From the NCBI GenBank assembly GCA_963922535.1, contig CAWUIN010000067.1:1-16573 (forward strand): DNA of 16,573 nucleotides, read 5' to 3'. This document shows positions 6,929-14,182 of the stretch, piece by piece. This DNA is from Tectiglobus sp963922535. GTDB lineage: Bacteria > Pseudomonadota > Alphaproteobacteria > Rhizobiales > Hyphomicrobiaceae. The position numbers were made by a program, and so were the translations under genes. How positions within the stretch are numbered: the first letter of the stretch is position 1; every line of letters starts with the position of its first letter. The notes below the pieces were generated by a model, which was not told the origin of the DNA, did not search any database, and was given only the letters and a program-made list of their open reading frames with translations.

Positions 6929-6930
6929 CA

Positions 6931-7992
6931 ATGGCTGCGGATCGGCAGACCAGCATACGATCAGAAATCTCGGACGCAGTGCTTCTGAGATGGCCAGGCC
7001 GTTCAGCAGGCGAATTGTTTGATATGAGTGAGGAACTGTTCGGTCACGCAATTGCGACATTCATCCTGCCGTTACCTGAAAAGCATGACAGCTTCGAGGC
7101 CTTATTGGATGCGCTGATGAAATCGCTCGCAGATGCTACGCTGGCGCTTTATCCATCCTGGCTCCCTGAGGCCGCAAAATTAGAAGGACCGGGCGGCGCC
7201 GGACAGGCCGCAGTACAAGATATCGCACGCCGGACCGCATCGCGTAGCGAGCTGTTCGGTCCATTCCTTATGCGCATGGCAACCACTGCAATTGCAGGAC
7301 GGCAAAACGTAGCGGTTAACGGTATGCCCCTGGAGGTGGTGGCACGCGAATGCCGCAAACTCATCCTTTTATCTTATAAAGTTGCTGACGTGCTGATCAT
7401 TCTGCCAACACCCCTAACCAGCGCAGCAACCGCTCTCGACGCCGTGCAATCAGCAGCTGTCTGGATGTCGGAAATTGCGCGCTTTAAGGTATGGCTTGCC
7501 GGGCCAGCGGTTGGCCGCATGCAGCGTATAACCATTGCGCCAAAAGACCTCGGCCATTCTGTGGGCCTGGCTGCCCGCTCTTATACGGCAGAGACAGAGG
7601 CGCAGGTGCCGCGGGTGACACCGCTTTCAGGCCAGCCCAACCCCCTCAGCGATGCCGAACAGCGCCTTGAAGCACGGCTGCAGACGCTTGCATGGTCCCA
7701 TGGGCGTACCTGGAATACCACATGGCAGCCAAGCTCATTACGCAATCCGATCCGCGTCGATCTCATGTGGCCAGCCGAGCGTTGCGTTGTCGAGATCGAC
7801 GGCGCCGACCATCTCGCGCCACACAAATATGCGCGTGACCGCCTGCGTGACCGCGATTTGCAGTTGGCGGGCTTCGCTGTTCTGCGCTTTACAAACAACG
7901 AAGTTTTACAAGATCTTGAACAGGTCATCTCGTTCCTGCAGAATTTCCTTGAATCGCGGCGGCTTGAAACGAGGAAAGGCAAGCAGCCATGA
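6931..7992 (+). CDS. DUF559/Vsr-like endonuclease-domain protein, operon gene 1
   Basis: A 353-residue protein, first in a three-gene operon. Residues about 238-340 form a DUF559-type PD-(D/E)xK nuclease domain. It has a leading acidic helix (AEQRLEARLQ), Asp277 in RVDLMW, the ExD core E288-I-D290 in CVVEIDG, His294, the charged helix YARDRLRDRDLQLAG and the strand FAVLRFTNNEV. These are the hallmarks of the Vsr/DUF559 fold that cuts DNA. The first 230 residues (starting around LLRWPGRSAGELFD, with SELFGPFLMRMA and SYKVADVLIILPTP) look like a separate globular domain that I cannot assign; it may mediate partner contact. The ATG at 6931 is chosen for the AAGGAG nine bases upstream. The stop overlaps the next start as ATGA, so translation is coupled. 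Nuclease assignment is good; target is unknown. Confidence 0.85.
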   Translation: MAADRQTSIRSEISDAVLLRWPGRSAGELFDMSEELFGHAIATFILPLPEKHDSFEALLDALMKSLADATLALYPSWLPEAAKLEGPGGAGQAAVQDIARRTASRSELFGPFLMRMATTAIAGRQNVAVNGMPLEVVARECRKLILLSYKVADVLIILPTPLTSAATALDAVQSAAVWMSEIARFKVWLAGPAVGRMQRITIAPKDLGHSVGLAARSYTAETEAQVPRVTPLSGQPNPLSDAEQRLEARLQTLAWSHGRTWNTTWQPSSLRNPIRVDLMWPAERCVVEIDGADHLAPHKYARDRLRDRDLQLAGFAVLRFTNNEVLQDLEQVISFLQNFLESRRLETRKGKQP

Positions 7993-8609
7993 CAAACGCA
8001 ACATACGGCATTCGAGAGCGTGCGGCGATGCTCGCGCTGATGGCATTGAACCGTGAAATTCTCAACGGTGAGCTCGACGCAAAATACAAACTCGGCCTTG
8101 ATAAGAAACAGCGCGAACGCTTGAACGCAGACGGGTTAATCGTCAGCCGCAAAATTGGCCGTGGTTTTGCCCATGAACTCACCGACCGCGGCTGGGCCTG
8201 GGTGATGCGAGAACTCGAGGCCCCCGTGCCTAAACGTGCCGGCTCGGCAGGCGGCGGGCTTTATGCCGTTCTGAACGGCCTCGCCGGCGCGCTTGCCTCT
8301 CACGATATGCGGCTTGCCGATCTGTTCGGCAGCCCTTTATCAACGCGCAGCTCATCTCTCGACGAGCGCATTCGAACAGTCTATCGCAACCAGGCCAAAC
8401 GGGCAAAAGACTGGATCTACTTAAGCGATATCCGCGCCCAGCTTACCGAAGTGCCCAAAAACGAGGTCGACAGTGTGCTCCTCAAGATGTTCCTCAACAA
8501 GGAGATCCGTCTGACATTGGAAGAGGACCAGAAATCTCTGACGGCCAATCAAAGGGCCGCCGCAATTCGCGTCGGCATGAATGACATGCATTTGATGAGC
8601 ATGGAGTAG
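7989..8609 (+). CDS. Winged-helix adaptor-like protein, operon gene 2
   Basis: A 206-residue soluble protein, with its ATG overlapping the stop of the nuclease gene by four bases. Residues about 8-75 (RERAAMLALMALNREI through GLIVSRKIGRGFAHELTDRG) read as a winged helix: three helices, then a hairpin of the ELTDRG type. Residues about 141-206 (DWIYLSDIRAQL, PKNEVDSVLLKMF, then LTANQRAAAIRVGMNDMHLM) read as a second winged helix of a kind I associate with ATPase-linked conflict operons. A Gly/Ala-rich middle (84-115) links them. No catalytic motif is visible. The inferred role is DNA binding or bridging between nuclease and ATPase. The family is not recognised by name; the fold assignment is by eye. 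Confidence 0.7.
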   Translation: MTNATYGIRERAAMLALMALNREILNGELDAKYKLGLDKKQRERLNADGLIVSRKIGRGFAHELTDRGWAWVMRELEAPVPKRAGSAGGGLYAVLNGLAGALASHDMRLADLFGSPLSTRSSSLDERIRTVYRNQAKRAKDWIYLSDIRAQLTEVPKNEVDSVLLKMFLNKEIRLTLEEDQKSLTANQRAAAIRVGMNDMHLMSME

Positions 8610-8612
8610 GTG

Positions 8613-11600
8613 ATGGCCACTGAACTGGAGGCCCTGAACCAGATTTCATTCAGGTCATACGTTAAAGGCGAAGACATCTGGAGATCCGGCCTCGTTGTCG
8701 TCGATGGCCTGCATAAAGGAACAAGGCACGAGATTAACCGCTCCTACTGTGAGCTCAAAAAGGGAGACAGCCCAGCCAATATCGTCATGGAAGGACGGGC
8801 AGGTGCCGGTAAAACACACGTTCTTGCCTGCATGCGCCAAACGGTGATGGAAGGCGGGGATATTTTTATCCTTGTGCAACCTTCAAGCGCTCGCAAGTTC
8901 TGGGATAGCGTGGTCAACGGCTATCTGGACTCGTTATTTCGTCAGCGTGCCGATGGCAGAAGACAAATTAGTTCGCTGGCCGATAGTTTATTGAAGCTGG
9001 TGCAAACAAATCACATTATCGATTGCACTGCACTGACGCCAAAAGATGTCTTATTTTTACGCCCGCTCTTGCGATGCAAATTCGGACGCGGCTTGAACAA
9101 GCGCAATGCTGTTGACGTGGCTGTCGCACTCCTGCTGCTGCATTGCGAAGACTATGGCGCGCAGGATATTGGCGAAGCATTTCTGCGCGGCCTTGATCTT
9201 GAACCGGATAGCCAGCGACGTTTTGGATTTCGTGTGTCTTCGCTCCCGGCACAGGAGGTTGTTGCGGCTATCGACCTGATGATTGGTGAAGCCGGTAAGG
9301 TAACGTTTTTAGCAATCGATCAGCTTGACGGACTGATTGCCATTGCCTCTGGCAGCGGCTCGGAGGAACTCGATCTCATGGCCAACGGCCTGATGGATCT
9401 TGCCCAGCAATCGCAATACACTCTGGTCGTGCTTTCTTGCCTGCCTACGACCTGGAGACGTGTCCGGGAATTTGCCGTTCAATCGGCGGCCGCACGTTTT
9501 CCGGTTCATCTCAGCCTCGATCCAATTCCTTCCCCTGAAATCGCGAAGCAATTAATAGCAGCTTATTTCAGGGAAGCTTATGAACGCGTGGATTTTGTGC
9601 CGCCATATCCAGCATGGCCGATCAAGCCTGCAGCATTTGATAACGCAGAAGACTTGTTTTCGCCGCGCGAATTACTTGAGGTGGCAGATCGCCATATTCG
9701 CAAGTGCCGCCAGGATGGTGCCGTACAAGAGCTGGCAAGTCTGCTTGGCACGGCTGAACAAGATCACTCCATATCGGACGTGACACCATCTGCAAGTGGC
9801 AGACAACGCCAATCGACCATTGCAGTTCTCGCAGACATATCTCAGGGTGACGTCGAGCACGATTTGACCGTCGAATTTGAAACCGCACGCAAGCATGCTG
9901 ATTCAGCCAGCGCTCTTCATGACCAAGGCGTCGATGACGCGCTGCCACCTCTCCTGGCCTGTGGCCTTGCGTGCTGGGTCGATGAAAATCCAGATTCCTA
10001 TGGCTTTCAGATCGATCGGATTACAGGCCGCAACCCGGCTTTGCACGCCCGCCTGCGCAGTATTATCGATCAGGAAACGGAAATGGAGAGGCACTGGAGT
10101 TTCCGTGCCGTAATGAACCAAAATGCAACCGCCGCCCTCAATCGCCTGCGTGCTGCGCTCACTGAAGCGGGGCTAGATCTCGGACACGAAAAACGCCAGC
10201 TCATCATTCTACGCAATCATGCGTTTTCCACCGGCCAGAAGACCCAGGAAGTTATTGGCGATTTTGAGCGTCTGGGCGGCAGGATATTAAGGCTTACCGC
10301 AGAAGATGTTGCGACTTTTGCCGGCCTCAAAGCGCTGCGTGACGCACATGGCGATGCTGTGCTCAACTGGCTGCGGGCTGTGCGGCCGGCAAGCAAAACC
10401 ACTCTTTTCTCCGAAGTATTCGGCGATTTTCTCACCACCCCGCGTAAAATAGAAGATGCGGCCGCCCCCAATCTTAATAAGCCGACTTCAAGGCAACGCA
10501 GCGATCTCGCCATAACGCTTGGCAGATCACCCGAAAGCGATCAGCCGATTATGCTGCCGCTTGAGGATTTGCGCCGTCACATGGCGATCTTTGCCGGCTC
10601 GGGCTCGGGCAAAACCGTGCTTATCCGACGTCTTGTTGAAGAATGCGCGCTGCAGGGCGTCTCCTCGATCGTCCTCGACACGAATAACGATCTGGCCCGT
10701 CTTGCCAGCCCATGGCCGGAACCGCCGCAGTGGCCTTCTGGCGATGCACAGCGCGCACAACGTTATTTTGCGAAGACAGATGTCGTCATTTGGACACCAG
10801 GGTGCCAGAATGGCCGGCCGTTGAGCTTCCAGCCACTTGGCGATCTAGCGGCAAGTCTTGATGATCCGGACGCATTTAACAGCGCCATCGATGCAGCCAT
10901 TGCCTCTCTCCTGCCGCGCACCGGCCTGCCAATCAGCGGTGCGAAATCGGAGCAGGGCCGCGCAGTTCTTAAACAGGCGCTGATGGCTTACGTGCGCCAG
11001 GGCAATACCGGTTTGCGGCCCTTCGTAGATTTTCTTGCGAACCTGCCCGCAGACATCAGCAGTCTGGATACAGCTTCAAATCTTGCCAATACCATGGCGC
11101 AGACGCTGCTGGCGGCCACGGTTAATGATCCGCTCTTCGGCGGTGCGGGCGAGGCGATGGACCCTGGTGTCCTGTTCCAGCCGGCGTACGGCAAACAGGC
11201 ACGTATATCCGTTATAAATTTCATCGGACTGCAGCAAGACGCCCAACGGCAAAACTTTGTTAATCAGCTTCAGCTTGCCTTATTTGCCTGGGTGAAGAGA
11301 AATCCTGCGGCTGATAAACCGCTCGGCGGCCTTTTCGTGATGGATGAGGCTCAAACGTTTGCGCCCTCATCTCCGGCAACACCTTGTACGCAGAGCACAT
11401 TGGCCCTTGCGCAACAGGCGCGCAAGTATGGTCTCGGCTTGGTGTTTGCGACGCAGGCGCCGAAGGCTTTGCACAATCGTATTGCCGGCAACGCAACCAC
11501 TCAGTTCTATGGTCTTCTCAATGCTCCGGCCCAGATCCATGCCGTGCGCGAAATCGCAGCTGCCAAGGGCAGCGATGTGCAGGACATCGCCCGGCTTCAA

Positions 11601-11732
11601 ACCGGTACATTTTATATCACCGGGGAAGGCCTGCCTTTGCAGAAAATCGCCACGCCATTGTGCCTGAGCCATCATCCCCAAAGTCCGCTTACTGAAACAG
11701 AAGTTCTGAATTTAGCTAAACCAGCTTCTTAA
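8613..11732 (+). CDS. Dual P-loop ATPase with C-terminal HerA/FtsK-like motor, operon gene 3
   Basis: A 1039-residue cytoplasmic protein with two NTPase modules. The N-terminal module has Walker A GRAGAGKT (61-68), a probable Walker B VTFLAIDQLDG (230-240) and a sensor-like strand YTLVVLSCLP (269-278), giving an AAA/STAND-like ATPase. The C-terminal module has Walker A AGSGSGKT (661-668), the HerA-type strand SSIVLDTNNDL (684-694), Walker B LFVMDEAQTFAP (907-918) and the segment ARKYGLGLVFATQAPKAL (936-953) typical of HerA DNA-translocating ATPases. The stretch 440-600 (HWSFRAVMNQNATAALNRL, then KRQLIILRNHAF) is an additional unassigned domain. GGAG six bases before the ATG at 8613, inside the end of gene 2, selects this start over the GTG at 8610. 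It is probably the motor/regulator of the nuclease complex. Both Walker motifs look intact. Confidence 0.88.
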   Translation: MATELEALNQISFRSYVKGEDIWRSGLVVVDGLHKGTRHEINRSYCELKKGDSPANIVMEGRAGAGKTHVLACMRQTVMEGGDIFILVQPSSARKFWDSVVNGYLDSLFRQRADGRRQISSLADSLLKLVQTNHIIDCTALTPKDVLFLRPLLRCKFGRGLNKRNAVDVAVALLLLHCEDYGAQDIGEAFLRGLDLEPDSQRRFGFRVSSLPAQEVVAAIDLMIGEAGKVTFLAIDQLDGLIAIASGSGSEELDLMANGLMDLAQQSQYTLVVLSCLPTTWRRVREFAVQSAAARFPVHLSLDPIPSPEIAKQLIAAYFREAYERVDFVPPYPAWPIKPAAFDNAEDLFSPRELLEVADRHIRKCRQDGAVQELASLLGTAEQDHSISDVTPSASGRQRQSTIAVLADISQGDVEHDLTVEFETARKHADSASALHDQGVDDALPPLLACGLACWVDENPDSYGFQIDRITGRNPALHARLRSIIDQETEMERHWSFRAVMNQNATAALNRLRAALTEAGLDLGHEKRQLIILRNHAFSTGQKTQEVIGDFERLGGRILRLTAEDVATFAGLKALRDAHGDAVLNWLRAVRPASKTTLFSEVFGDFLTTPRKIEDAAAPNLNKPTSRQRSDLAITLGRSPESDQPIMLPLEDLRRHMAIFAGSGSGKTVLIRRLVEECALQGVSSIVLDTNNDLARLASPWPEPPQWPSGDAQRAQRYFAKTDVVIWTPGCQNGRPLSFQPLGDLAASLDDPDAFNSAIDAAIASLLPRTGLPISGAKSEQGRAVLKQALMAYVRQGNTGLRPFVDFLANLPADISSLDTASNLANTMAQTLLAATVNDPLFGGAGEAMDPGVLFQPAYGKQARISVINFIGLQQDAQRQNFVNQLQLALFAWVKRNPAADKPLGGLFVMDEAQTFAPSSPATPCTQSTLALAQQARKYGLGLVFATQAPKALHNRIAGNATTQFYGLLNAPAQIHAVREIAAAKGSDVQDIARLQTGTFYITGEGLPLQKIATPLCLSHHPQSPLTETEVLNLAKPAS

Positions 11733-11850
11733 GGCGCCTCGTCAAATGCTCCTTATGGCCTCAGACTTTTTGAGTGGCGTGAAGCCAATTAAATCAATCG
11801 CTGTGGAAAGCATTGAGCAACCTTGCGTATCGGGCAGCCACTCCGCAGCC

Positions 11851-11861
11851 CAGACCACTAG
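11851..11861 (+). repeat. Copy of 11-bp motif CAGACCACTAG (direct repeat, left)
   Basis: Identical to 12344-12354 and the reverse complement of 6185-6195. With the 12344 copy it flanks the amber-split gene in direct orientation. It also supplies that gene's final stop codon. Confidence 0.55.
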
Positions 11862-12250
11862 TCTTCCTTAGCATCGGCGGTTTTAACCGCTTTTTCCTTT
11901 CGCGCATCCGCAGTGTTGGCCCTGGCGTTTTCCTTTTCCAGGTCTCGTACACGCACAAAATAGAGCTTGCCTTCGATGCGCACAATCCTGAGGCCGCCCG
12001 GCGCGTAGAGTTGGTTTTCAAAAAGTTCCAGTTCCTATCCTTGCGCAATTCCTGTGCAGATATCGAGAGCCAGGAATTCGGATGTCGGACGGCCGGTCTC
12101 GTCGTAGCCCGTCCGATCCCACAAGACATCGTGATACGTGCAGCCGACGATCGCCAGCTTCGCCGTCACGGTGTTATTCTGTGGCAGCTCAGTCCCATAT
12201 CCAGATACTGGGAACAGACCGACCCAAAACGCCACGTAGCAAAAACGCAT
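11858..12250 (-). pseudogene. Secreted small protein gene split by an in-frame amber codon
   Basis: From the ATG at 12250 the frame encodes MRFCYVAFWVGLFPVSGYG, a signal-peptide-like start, and runs 71 codons to a TAG at 12035-12037. The same frame then continues without another stop for 58 codons (ELELFENQLYAPGGLRIVRI, then KLYFVRVRDLEKENARANTA) to a TAG at 11858. The downstream half has clear protein character, so this is one 129-residue gene with one premature stop, perhaps CAG to TAG after TGIAQG. AAGGGGG seven bases before the ATG is a good ribosome site. UAG is a normal stop elsewhere here (moaB, operon gene 2), so recoding genome-wide is excluded; a recent nonsense mutation is likeliest. 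Function unknown; possibly a periplasmic protein with a charged C-terminal helix. Confidence 0.7.
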
Positions 12251-12343
12251 TGCTCATCCCCCTTGCCGGAATTGGTTCATTGTAGCTACCGCTTTCATGT
12301 TAACCAATTATGTCGAGGATTAGAAACTTTGAAATCTGTTGTG

Positions 12344-12357
12344 CAGACCACTAGCGC
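12344..12357 (+). repeat. Copy of motif CAGACCACTAGCGC (direct repeat, right)
   Basis: Fourteen bases match the reverse complement of 6182-6195, and the first eleven match 11851-11861. It lies upstream of the amber-split gene, in the 195-bp spacer before the thioredoxin-like gene. I see no coding frame in that spacer. Confidence 0.55.
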
Positions 12358-12445
12358 GTCGGGGGTATCTTAACCACACAATAACGTTTTTGTCGCCGCG
12401 CAAACGCGAATGCATATGATGACCGGCAATTTCCAGGTGGTTGCA

Positions 12446-12862
12446 ATGTTTTACCCTCACTTATCGAAAATTATGTCCGCCGCTGTCGGCGCTGTCGCCG
12501 TTTGCGTTTGTCTCAGCCTTGCCGGTGCCGGCCAGGCTGCGCGATTGCAAGGAAAACACCTGCCGCCGCCTTCCGCCGATGAGATCGTTGTATTCGAAGC
12601 GGATGCCTGCGTTTATTGCCTGCTGTTTCGCAGGAATATTCTGCCCCGCTATCTGCGCTCGCCGCAGACACGTGATGTGTCAATCACTTTCGTTGATTTA
12701 CAACACAATCACGAACGCCACCGGCAATTGCAGAAGCCATTAACGGTTGTGCCAACGGTTGTGCTCATTCGGCACGGCCGTGAAGTTGGCCGGATTGCAG
12801 GATACGTAGATCCGGACAATTTCTTTGCACTGATCAGGCAGATGATCCGTCGCTCAGAATAA
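12446..12862 (+). CDS. Exported thioredoxin-fold protein, SoxS-like
   Basis: A 138-residue periplasmic protein with a thioredoxin fold. Residues 1-32 form a Sec signal peptide with the hydrophobic core AAVGAVAVCVCLSLAGAG and an A-x-A type site before RLQGKH. The strand IVVFEADACVYC carries a CxxC redox pair (Cys55, Cys58); VVPTVVL (about 101-107) supplies the cis-proline, and GREVGRIAGYVDPDNFFALI completes the fold as in SoxS-type thioredoxins that service periplasmic enzymes. The start at 12446 is preferred over in-frame ATG codons from 12410 because AGGTGG lies just upstream and the signal peptide is then of normal length. No sox or cytochrome-maturation genes are nearby, so the redox partner is unknown. 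Confidence 0.82.
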   Translation: MFYPHLSKIMSAAVGAVAVCVCLSLAGAGQAARLQGKHLPPPSADEIVVFEADACVYCLLFRRNILPRYLRSPQTRDVSITFVDLQHNHERHRQLQKPLTVVPTVVLIRHGREVGRIAGYVDPDNFFALIRQMIRRSE

Positions 12863-13001
12863 TGCCAGCGTGATAGATAAACTACGCTGTCGTTGCGTAA
12901 CCTGACATTACAGACCTAACTTTTTAAATGTTCAGTTGGCAGAGCGCACGCCGTTTGCTAGGCTCATAAAAGATTATTTATAGAAATCCGGAGTATTGGA
13001 G

Positions 13002-14054
13002 ATGGATCGGCGAACTTTCCTGAAGTCCGGCGTAGCAGCCACAGCAGGCATCGGCGCAGCAAGCGCAGTAACGGCGGAGGCTGCGGCGGCTCCCTCATCC
13101 TCCTCCATTGCCCTGAAGACGGCGCTTTCCCCGCATTTTGCGCGGGGCTATCTGCGCGACAGGGCAGACCGCTTTGCCCAGCGGCTTAAAGATATGACAG
13201 GCGGCAGGCTGACCCTTGATCTCATTGCGGCCCCCCCGGGAAGCGGGATTATGAATGTACGAAACGGTGGCGCGGCCGCTTATTTCGGCACCGAGGCCGA
13301 TCACATTGGCGATCATCGCGGTCTTTCTTATTTTGGCGGACTGCCAGGTGGTCTCTCGCTTGCGCCTGAACATTTTGCAACCTGGCTTTCGGCCGGCGGC
13401 GGCCAACTTTACTGGGATGACATCGCTGCAGATTTCGGTGTCAAGAGTTTTGCCGTCGGCCATTCAGGCCGCAGGGCCGGTCTCTGGGCTGCACGTGACA
13501 TCGAAAATTCAGGCACGCTTGCCGGTCGACACGGCTATATGATCGGTGTTGCGGCCCATGCCGCAGAACGGCTGGGTGTGACAACGGGCTTTGCCGCTGA
13601 CACAACTCCAGATCTAGCCGAACCGCTGATGGGGCCGACGGCGTGGCTGGCGGATAACCCTAAGGAACAAAACCGCATCTGGTTCAGTGACGGTTTTCAC
13701 CGTGATGGCGTCGTTCTCTCATTCGGCCTTTCGCTCGATGTATGGCAGCATATCAGCGTGCAAGATCAGGCCATTCTGGCGGCATGCGCCAATGAAGCAT
13801 ATTACCAAAGTCTGGCTGAACACGATGCGCACGATACGGCGATTGCACCACATCTCTTTAAAGCGCGTGGTGTTGAACAGCGCAGATTGCCAGACGATAT
13901 CAGCAAAGCCATATCGCACGTGACGGCGGTTCTTTTAAGCGAATGGCAGGCCGGTGACGTGGTGTCGGCGCGTATTCATGCAAGCCACATGCAGTTCCTT
14001 CAAAACATCACGGGAACAGGCGATGCCGCCATGCCGGCAGCAGCCGTCTCATAA
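13002..14054 (+). CDS. Tat-exported TRAP-type solute-binding protein, orphan
   Basis: A 350-residue periplasmic binding protein of the DctP/TakP-like TRAP family. MDRRTFLKSGVAATAGIGAA is a twin-arginine signal followed by an alanine-rich cleavage region. Family-like segments are the early strand and helix GYLRDRADRFAQRLKDMTGG, SYFGGLPGGLSLAPEHFATWL, GGQLYWDDIAADFGVKSFAVGHSGRRAGLW and the long C-terminal helices. The sequence after GRHGYMIGV, where family members carry the ligand-binding arginine motif, is diverged, and the protein is slightly short. GGAG eight bases upstream of 13002 sets the start; the in-frame TTG at 12996 is too close to it. No TRAP permease (dctQ/dctM) gene flanks it. It may serve a transporter elsewhere, or act as a sensor subunit. 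Confidence 0.82.
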   Translation: MDRRTFLKSGVAATAGIGAASAVTAEAAAAPSSSSIALKTALSPHFARGYLRDRADRFAQRLKDMTGGRLTLDLIAAPPGSGIMNVRNGGAAAYFGTEADHIGDHRGLSYFGGLPGGLSLAPEHFATWLSAGGGQLYWDDIAADFGVKSFAVGHSGRRAGLWAARDIENSGTLAGRHGYMIGVAAHAAERLGVTTGFAADTTPDLAEPLMGPTAWLADNPKEQNRIWFSDGFHRDGVVLSFGLSLDVWQHISVQDQAILAACANEAYYQSLAEHDAHDTAIAPHLFKARGVEQRRLPDDISKAISHVTAVLLSEWQAGDVVSARIHASHMQFLQNITGTGDAAMPAAAVS

Positions 14055-14182
14055 TGTGCATGCGGCAGGGCTTGAAAAACGGCCAGCCGCATCAAATACA
14101 TACCGTACATGAGGTTGCTGCTCCCCGGCGAAAGATGAGATCCTTTCGCAGGTGATTCGCTGGAGACGAATGGAGAACAGCA

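Noticed and set aside
11813..12373. 186-codon plus-strand ORF
   Set aside because: It is the antisense of the amber-split gene, whose minus-strand frame has a signal peptide, a ribosome site and better protein character.
12866..12889. Inverted repeat CAGCGT/ACGCTG downstream of the thioredoxin-like gene, considered as a terminator
   Set aside because: Only a 6-bp stem with a 12-nt loop and no T-tract; not convincing as a Rho-independent terminator.
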